Shown here piece by piece: positions 40,358 through 45,605 of a stretch of 45,605 bases of DNA. The position numbers were made by a program, and so were the translations under genes. The stretch spans positions 1-45,605 of the forward strand of contig DATJFQ010000046.1 in NCBI GenBank assembly GCA_035495555.1, given 5' to 3'. Source of the DNA: DATJFQ01 sp035495555. GTDB lineage: Bacteria; Acidobacteriota; Vicinamibacteria; Vicinamibacterales; 2-12-FULL-66-21. The notes under the pieces were generated by a model, which did no database searches, was not told where the DNA came from, and saw nothing but the letters and a program-made list of their open reading frames with translations. Position 1 is the first letter of the stretch. Every line of letters starts with the position of its first letter.

Positions 40358-40387
40358 TTGCGTGTCCGGCTGCGGCATCGATATAAT
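40358..40387 (+). promoter_or_regulatory. Promoter of the tRNA-Gln gene
   Basis: TTGCGT (40358-40363) and TATAAT (40382-40387) are separated by 18 bases; the -10 is the exact consensus. It ends 19 bases before the tRNA, which fits a sigma70 promoter with a short leader. Confidence 0.6.
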
Positions 40388-40406
40388 GAGGGTTTCCCCT
40401 GCCTGT

Positions 40407-40480
40407 TGGGAGGTCGTTCAACGGTAGGACACGTGGCTCTGGACCACGTTATCGGGGTTCGAATCCCTGCCTCCCAGCCA
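40407..40480 (+). tRNA. tRNA-Gln (anticodon CUG)
   Basis: Acceptor stem TGGGAGG (40407-40413) pairs with CCTCCCA (40470-40476), discriminator G, encoded CCA. Anticodon arm CGTGG-CTCTGGA-CCACG gives anticodon CTG (reads CAG, Gln). T-arm GGGGTTCGAATCCCT contains the TTCGAAT loop. The fold is a normal cloverleaf. Confidence 0.95.
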
Positions 40481-40959
40481 ATCTTATTTGGGGCGGTTTA
40501 TCAGCAAAATCTCTCCTCTTGTCCGGCAATTGAATTTTCTCAGCCCATCGACACTCGAACTTCAGAATTCAACCAGAAACCGCAATCCGCCTCGACCAGA
40601 GTCGCGCGAATCCGAGGCAAGTGCCACTGTTGCGTGACATCGGCTCCGCACCAGATTCGACGTGCAGTAGCAGGTCGTCGTCCGCCGAGGCGGCGAGCGT
40701 CGCCAAGGATTATCCAGGCGTACGGCACCTGGAAGCGTTGCGTGGTTTTTCTGGAGCAGGAACTCATCCCCGACATCGAGAAGGTTAATACACGGCGCAG
40801 CCAGGAATTCTGCAGGACAAGTCATTGAGTGGTCTGTTCACCGTTGTCCCGCACCTGGACCAATGCCGTCGGTGTGGTCCGTGGCCGGCGGCAGTGCGCC
40901 GCCGGCCACGAGCAGAGCCTCACGATCGATTGCGAAGCCGATAGGAGAGGGTCCGACGT
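40481..40959. other. Gene-free stretch downstream of tRNA-Gln
   Basis: No recognised gene in this ~480-bp stretch, which is less GC-rich at its start than its surroundings. No integrase, att-type direct repeat of the tRNA 3' end, or known motif was seen. The only strong structure is the hairpin at 40881-40909, described separately. Confidence 0.4.
40881..40909 (-). terminator. Strong 12-bp hairpin downstream of the 40960 gene
   Basis: GTGGCCGGCGGC (40881-40892) and GCCGCCGGCCAC (40898-40909) form a perfect 12-bp stem with a 5-base loop about 50 bp past the minus-strand stop. There is no T-tract, so it may act as a stabiliser or a rho-dependent pause site rather than a classical terminator. 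Confidence 0.5.
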
Positions 40960-41424
40960 CTAGAAGATCCTGCGGCTCGTGGTCGTGGCGACGACGACCG
41001 CCGGCGACATGACGAGGCCCCGAGTCTCGGCGCCCCGGTCGAACACCACCAGCTTGGTCTGGATTGGGAAGGGTAGCCCTTGTGTCCACAGGGTCAACGT
41101 TGCGGTGCAGTCCGGGTTCACGGCATAGGTGCCCGACCCCGGCCGATTCGCCACCGTGCCGCTGAGCCCATGCGAATTGTCCACCTGTGTGAAATTACCC
41201 TGGCCATCGAAGGTAACCAGAGCGAGGGCGACGAACTGCTCTCGTGTGTCCGGCCCAGCCGGTCGCTCCCCGACGACCTGCGAGCCGTACGTCCCTCTCA
41301 GCATGGCGTCGTTACATGCCTGCCCGTCACCGTTTGGATCGACGCCTTGCGCTGACGTCGATGCGGTCAACGCGGCAAGTCCCACCGTCAGCAGCGCCAC
41401 ACCCAACAGAGTTCCTGGTTTCAT
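40960..41424 (-). CDS. Exported protein of unknown function
   Basis: 154 residues with a signal peptide (LLGVALLTVGLAALTASTSA). The mature part starts QGVDPNGDGQACNDAMLRGT and runs in a beta-rich pattern (GSQVVGERPAGPDTREQFVA; LALVTFDGQGNFTQVDNSHG), a pattern common among secreted acidobacterial proteins of unknown role. The stretch DPNGDGQ could bind calcium. ATG 41424 is preceded by GGAGG with an 8-base spacer. It is divergent from the ECF sigma gene at 41549. Confidence 0.72.
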   Translation of the reverse strand: MKPGTLLGVALLTVGLAALTASTSAQGVDPNGDGQACNDAMLRGTYGSQVVGERPAGPDTREQFVALALVTFDGQGNFTQVDNSHGLSGTVANRPGSGTYAVNPDCTATLTLWTQGLPFPIQTKLVVFDRGAETRGLVMSPAVVVATTTSRRIF

Positions 41425-41548
41425 TGTGTCTACCTCCGACTGATGACGCGCAGCGCGCGCAAAAACTGCGTCAGACGATCGGTGCTGCCGACTCCGCGGA
41501 TTTGACTTGGCCCGCCTCACGACGGCATAGTCCTGCCGAGAGGGCCAC

Positions 41549-42130
41549 GTGACAGGTCACACTCCCGGCGCGGGGACACTCCTGCTGCAGGCCTGGGGAC
41601 GCGGGGACATCCAGGCGAGGGACGACCTGTTCGCGCTCGTGCACCGGGATCTCAGGGTCCGCGCGGCCGCCTGCCTGCGGCGCGAACGGCGTGACCACTC
41701 GCTGCAGCCGACCGCCCTCATTCACGAAACGTATCTGCGGCTGGTCGACCAGCAGCGGGTCGACTGGCAGAACCGCGCTCACTTCCTCGCGATCGCGGCC
41801 CGCATGATGCGCCGCGTGCTGGTCGATCACGCGCGCCGCCGCCTGGCGATCAAGCGTCCGGCCCACGGCCTGCGCGTCGCGCTGGACGAGGACGTCTCGC
41901 TGGTACAGCCGGTTTCCTGCGACGTGCTCGCGCTGCACGCGGCGCTCGAAGAGCTCGAACGGCTCGACGAGCGGCAGGCGCACATCGTCGAGCTTCGTTA
42001 CTTTGCAGGGATGTCGGAAGACGAGATCGCCACAGCGCTGGCGGTGTCGCGGTCGTCGATCACCCGCGAATGGCAGATGGCGCGCGCGTGGCTGTACCGC
42101 CGGCTCACGACTGGTGCGGTTGGCCGGTGA
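41549..42130 (+). CDS. ECF-type RNA polymerase sigma factor (Sigma70_ECF family)
   Basis: 193 residues from GTG 41549. Region 2 (ARDDLFALVHRDLRVRAAAC; SLQPTALIHETYLRLVDQQR; HFLAIAARMMRRVLVDHARR) and region 4 (ERQAHIVELRYFAGMSEDEI; ALAVSRSSITREWQMARAWL) match the PF07638 family, as at 36018, so the window has two paralogous sigma factors. The stop codon overlaps the GTG start of the kinase gene (GTGA, 42127-42130). The pair repeats the sigma-kinase arrangement seen at 36018/33023. Promoter not identified. Confidence 0.92.
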   Translation: MTGHTPGAGTLLLQAWGRGDIQARDDLFALVHRDLRVRAAACLRRERRDHSLQPTALIHETYLRLVDQQRVDWQNRAHFLAIAARMMRRVLVDHARRRLAIKRPAHGLRVALDEDVSLVQPVSCDVLALHAALEELERLDERQAHIVELRYFAGMSEDEIATALAVSRSSITREWQMARAWLYRRLTTGAVGR

Positions 42131-45000
42131 GCCGCCCTCCCGAGTGGTCGCGCGTCAAGGCGGTGTTCCACGCCGCGCTGGAGCAGGCTCCCGCAGTCCG
42201 AGACACGTTCGTGGCCAATGCCTGCGGCACCGACATGGCGCTGCGCCAGGAAGTCGAGTCACTGCTCGGCGCTCACGACGCCGCCGGGGACTTCGCCAGG
42301 GAGGATGCGCTCGCGGGACTGACAACCGTCGCGCTTCACGAGCTCAGTGCCTCGGACCCTGGCCTCGCGCCGGGTTCGCGTCTAGGAATTTACGACATCG
42401 TCGACTTCATCGGCCGCGGCAGCATGGGGCAAGTGTTCAAAGCCGTGGATCCGAGATTGGGCCGGACCGTTGCGCTCAAGGTGCTGGCTCCGGATCTTGC
42501 GCCTGGCCCCTCATCTCGTTCGCGGTTCCAGCGCGAAGCACGGACGATAGCGTCACTCAATCATCCCCACATCTGTACCCTGTTCGACGTCGATCACGGC
42601 GGCCGCATCGACTATCTGGTGATGGAATACCTGGAAGGGGAGACGCTCGCCGATCGGCTCCGGCGCGGTCCGATCCCGCTGGAATCCACTCGTCGATACG
42701 CCATTGAGATCATCCAGGCGCTCGACGCCGCACACAGCCAGGGCGTCGTGCACCGCGATCTCAAACCCTCGAACGTGATGCTGACGAGCAGCGGAACCAA
42801 GCTGCTCGACTTCGGCGTCGCCAAGCTGCTCAAGCCGCGCGGTGACGGCGAGTCATCCTCTGTTCCTTCCGCGGAGGAGACAGGTCAGGGGGCGGTGGTG
42901 GGGACGGCCGGCTACATGAGCCCCGAGCAGTCGCGGGGACAGCCGGTAGACACAAGAGCGGACATCTGGGCGTTTGGCTGCCTGTTGTTCGAGATGCTGA
43001 CCGGGCGCGCCGCGTTCACACGTGACAGCGTCGCCGAGACACTGGCGGCGGTCCTCGATCACGAGCCGGACTGGGGGCTCGTGCCGGTCACAACCCCGCG
43101 TTCGTTGGTGCGGGTGATGCGGCGCTGCCTCCAGAAGGATCCGGTGAAACGGCTGCGGGATATCGCTGACGCGATCGAGGATCTCGACGAGCCCGAACTC
43201 CAAACCGCAGGCCACCAGGCGACGTCGTCTCGTTCCCGCATGTTCAGGTTCGTCCCGTGGGCCATCGCCACGGGGGCGATGGTCGTCGCGGTGATCGCCG
43301 GGACCCGAAGCGATCGCGCGCTCGCGCCCGCGGTGGCCCCCTTGCGGCTGTCGATCCTCGCGCCAGAGGGGATGACGCTGGCGCCGCTCGACGTGTCCGG
43401 CGCGCCGCAGTTCGCGTTGTCGCCCGACGCCCGGCAGATGGTGCTGGTGGTCGCCGATGCAGCTCGGGTCGCGCGGCTCTGGATCCGCCCGCTCGACTCG
43501 ACGAGCGGCCGCATGCTCGCCGGAACCGAGCACGCGAGTGCGCCCTTCTGGTCGTGGGATGGATCTGCAATCGGGTTCTTCGCCGATCGCAAACTGAAGA
43601 GGGTGTCGGTGCAGAGCGGTCTGGTGCAGGAGCTCGCCGATGCTGCACTGGACGTGCCTGGCGGCGACTGGAGCCCAAGGGGAACGATTCTGTTCAATGG
43701 GCCCGGGCGGACGCTGCTCCAGATCTCCGAGAATGGCGGCCCCGCCACCGCGGCCACTGAGGTTGACGCGTCCGCGGGTGAGGTTTCCCACCGCTGGCCG
43801 CAGTTCCTCCCTGACGGCCGCCGGTTTCTGTTCCACATCCGAAGCCGCGACGAGAAGCGCAGCGGCGCCTACATCGGCTCGCTCGACACGCCGGGGCACC
43901 GGCTCGTGGTCGCATCGGCCACGAGGCCGATCTACGCAGCCGGCCGTCTGCTATTCGAGCGCGACGGGAATCTGATCGCCCAGCTATTCGATCCGGTTTC
44001 CGCCACGCTGTCCGGCCAGCCCGTCGCGTTGCCCGACCGCGTCGTCGCCCTCAACGCGGCGGCGTGGCTGCCCGTATCGGCCGCTGCCGATGCGATCGCC
44101 TACTGGAGTGGCGACGGTCGGCCGATCTTCGATCTCGACCTGGTCGATCGCGCCGGGCGTGTGCTACAGCACGTCCTGCCGTCAGGTCAATACACGGCAC
44201 TGGATCTTTCGCCCGATGCAGCACGCGCGTTGATCACCGAGCGGACGGGGCAGCAGGATGTGTTGTCGATGGTCGATCTGCGGACCGGCGACCGGTCCCG
44301 CGTGACGCTCGCTCCCGGGCTCGCGCATTTCGGTGTGTGGGCGCCCGACGGCCGGCAGGTGGTCTTCAGCTCGCTCGAGAACGGCGTGCCCCATCTTTAT
44401 CGCACCATGGCCGGCAACGATGGTGACGTCCCGATCGTGCCGTCGATTCCGCATCCGAACATGTTTCCGACCGGGTGGTCGCCCGATGGCGAGTGGGTGC
44501 TCTACACGGCTCCGGGCGGCAAGGCCTGGGACGTGTTCGCCGTGCGTCTGGCTGACTCGCACTCGCGTCCCGTGGTCGCGGCGCCCCGAAATCAGATTCA
44601 GGCGCGGCTCTCGTACAACGGCCGTTGGATCGCATACGCCTCGGACGAATCGGGCCGGTTCGAGGTCTACGTGCAATCGTTCGAGGACGGTACGGGTAAG
44701 GTCCTGGTGTCGTCGCATGGTGGCTCTCAACCCGCATGGCGAGCGGATGGCCGCGAACTCTTCTATGTCGCTGCGGATGGAACGATGATCGCCGTTGCGG
44801 TCAGCAGCGGCTCACGCTTCGAGCACGGCACGGAGACGGCGCTCTTTGCCACGCGCTCACCGGAAGTGCTGGCGCCATTCGTTGGGAGTTACGCCGTGAG
44901 TGCTGACGGCAGCCGGTTCTTGTTGCGGGCCGCATCGCTCGGCGCTCCGCCTGCGACGGTCACCGTCGTGGTGAACGGCGAGGCACGAACCGGTCAATAA
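42127..45000 (+). CDS. Ser/Thr protein kinase with PD40/WD40-like propeller
   Basis: 957 residues. The N-terminal helix region WSRVKAVFHAALEQ (1-75) is as in acidobacterial kinases. The kinase domain (~88-350) has GRGSMG (96-101), K118, HRD (209-211) and DFG (228-230), and AGYMSPEQ in the activation segment. A membrane helix at about 380-400 (WAIATGAMVVAVIAG) follows. The C-terminal ~550 residues form a beta-propeller of PD40/TolB-like repeats (LSPDARQMVLVV; GWSPDGEWVLYTA; YASDESGRFEVYVQSF). The propeller is probably periplasmic and may sense a ligand or protein that controls the kinase. Co-translation with the ECF sigma factor suggests they act in one pathway. Confidence 0.93.
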   Translation: MSRPPEWSRVKAVFHAALEQAPAVRDTFVANACGTDMALRQEVESLLGAHDAAGDFAREDALAGLTTVALHELSASDPGLAPGSRLGIYDIVDFIGRGSMGQVFKAVDPRLGRTVALKVLAPDLAPGPSSRSRFQREARTIASLNHPHICTLFDVDHGGRIDYLVMEYLEGETLADRLRRGPIPLESTRRYAIEIIQALDAAHSQGVVHRDLKPSNVMLTSSGTKLLDFGVAKLLKPRGDGESSSVPSAEETGQGAVVGTAGYMSPEQSRGQPVDTRADIWAFGCLLFEMLTGRAAFTRDSVAETLAAVLDHEPDWGLVPVTTPRSLVRVMRRCLQKDPVKRLRDIADAIEDLDEPELQTAGHQATSSRSRMFRFVPWAIATGAMVVAVIAGTRSDRALAPAVAPLRLSILAPEGMTLAPLDVSGAPQFALSPDARQMVLVVADAARVARLWIRPLDSTSGRMLAGTEHASAPFWSWDGSAIGFFADRKLKRVSVQSGLVQELADAALDVPGGDWSPRGTILFNGPGRTLLQISENGGPATAATEVDASAGEVSHRWPQFLPDGRRFLFHIRSRDEKRSGAYIGSLDTPGHRLVVASATRPIYAAGRLLFERDGNLIAQLFDPVSATLSGQPVALPDRVVALNAAAWLPVSAAADAIAYWSGDGRPIFDLDLVDRAGRVLQHVLPSGQYTALDLSPDAARALITERTGQQDVLSMVDLRTGDRSRVTLAPGLAHFGVWAPDGRQVVFSSLENGVPHLYRTMAGNDGDVPIVPSIPHPNMFPTGWSPDGEWVLYTAPGGKAWDVFAVRLADSHSRPVVAAPRNQIQARLSYNGRWIAYASDESGRFEVYVQSFEDGTGKVLVSSHGGSQPAWRADGRELFYVAADGTMIAVAVSSGSRFEHGTETALFATRSPEVLAPFVGSYAVSADGSRFLLRAASLGAPPATVTVVVNGEARTGQ

Positions 45001-45332
45001 CTATCATCGGCTCGGCGCTGACAGGCGCGCCAGCGCTGTTCGGTGTGCCGCGTGGCTCGCGGCCGACGATGAGCAGACTCGGCATGGCGATCGAGAGCGC
45101 GGCGCCGCGCGCGAGCGTACGCGTCTTGCGAAGAACAGTCAGGGGAACGACAGGCGCGTCTTCGCGGTCGACGATTTCTCCACTGGCGTCCGAATGAATG
45201 GGCGCCAAACCGGCCGAGGATCGCGCACGGGCGGAACGCCGAGATCGGCCTGACCCTGTTCGAACCGCGCCGGTTTGTGCACATGTCCGTGTGCTAGCAT
45301 CACGCGACCGAACCGAGGTCAGGAGGCCCACC
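45001..45332. other. Intergenic region before the NTF2-like gene
   Basis: Nothing recognisable in this 332-bp stretch. Minus-strand open frames span it and the kinase 3' end, but they match no family I know. The promoter of the next gene should lie in the last 100 bases. Confidence 0.4.
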
Positions 45333-45605
45333 ATGTCAGCGCTCGAGACGATCAAGGCCGCGTACGCGGCGTTCGGCAGGAATGATCCTTCCGTGTTATT
45401 CGCTGCCATGGATGCAGCCATCAGTTGGAACGAAGCCGAGGGCTATCTGCTTGCGGACCGCAATCCGTATGTGGGGCCCCAGGCTGTTGGCGAGGGGGTA
45501 TTCGCGCGGGTGATGGCGGCGATCGATGACTTCACCCTGACGCCCGGCACGTTCATCGAGGGTCGCGACCACGTCGTGGCGCTCGGCAGCTATCGCGGCA
45601 CCAGC
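45333..45605 (+). CDS. NTF2/SnoaL-like protein (3' truncated by window)
   Basis: The first 91 codons are visible, starting MSALETIKAAYAAFGRNDPS, with LFAAMDAAISWNEAEGYLLA and FARVMAAIDDFTLTPGTFIE, a pattern of the NTF2/SnoaL-like cone fold. These proteins range from ketosteroid isomerases to polyketide cyclases and proteins of unknown role; the part seen does not settle which. AGGAGG lies 6 bases before ATG 45333. The C-terminus lies outside the window. Confidence 0.85.
   Translation, partial: MSALETIKAAYAAFGRNDPSVLFAAMDAAISWNEAEGYLLADRNPYVGPQAVGEGVFARVMAAIDDFTLTPGTFIEGRDHVVALGSYRGTS

Noticed and set aside
40407..40959. Integration site at tRNA-Gln
   Set aside because: tRNA 3' ends are common attachment sites and a gene-free stretch follows, but there is no direct repeat of the tRNA end, no integrase and no mobile cargo.
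45001..45332. Minus-strand gene in the gap after the propeller kinase
   Set aside because: Open frames exist but run through the kinase 3' end or the NTF2-like gene, have no start signal and match no family that I recognise.

Overview
The window looks like the chromosome of a GC-rich Acidobacteriota bacterium, most likely of the Vicinamibacteria type. This is inferred from gene content: a stand-alone MacB/FtsX permease of the ADOP type, Ser/Thr kinases with PD40 or SUMF1 tails that overlap ECF sigma genes, the flotillin/PspA cluster and several secreted c-type cytochromes. No marker gene settles the class. I see no prophage, insertion sequence, CRISPR array or recombinase, so this is ordinary chromosome rather than an island.

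Layout. 1-5950: end of a TPR protein, a small zinc-ribbon pair, an ADOP permease, a secreted cyclase-family hydrolase and a PQQ-type sugar dehydrogenase. 6224-9703: a cNMP-domain histidine kinase overlapping a receiver/glutaredoxin-like/thioredoxin-reductase-like fusion that has no CxxC, then a small SPW-type membrane protein. 9758-14281: a dicarboxylate-type symporter and an SDR, divergent from murB-murA; this MurA carries Asp in place of the fosfomycin-target Cys. 14318-24387: DUF1223 protein, cyclopropane fatty acid synthase, an ECF sigma factor next to a diheme cytochrome, MscL with a zinc-ribbon tail, an amino acid permease, a monoheme cytochrome, cardiolipin synthase and GltX. 24486-31677: KGG stress protein, an AlkA-type glycosylase, an XRE regulator - NfeD - flotillin - PspA membrane-stress cluster, an AlkD-like protein, a CMD-family protein and a lipoprotein. 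31776-36605: class V aminotransferase and a sigma factor plus kinase-SUMF1-hydrolase pair. 36812-45605: a second diheme cytochrome with a secreted repeat protein, a TonB-C-domain protein, tRNA-Gln, a second sigma/kinase pair and an NTF2-like protein cut by the window end.

The intergenic DNA is the most unusual part. Three copies of a ~100-bp element (6053, 12868, 31120) and one internally deleted, inverted copy (29490) keep the same two stems through compensatory base changes. In addition at least eight arrays of 7-bp tandem repeats, of five unrelated unit sequences, lie in gaps between genes; one (18541-18665) is folded into a long inverted repeat between convergent genes. These two repeat classes, and the possible structured element, are the best candidates here for something undescribed.

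Several genes have a good -10 box only 6-15 bases before the start codon and no Shine-Dalgarno sequence (XRE regulator, gltX, cyclase, SDR), which suggests leaderless or very short-leader transcripts. Functionally the window is dominated by envelope work: peptidoglycan precursor synthesis, phospholipid modification, mechanosensing, membrane-stress proteins, and periplasmic electron transfer.
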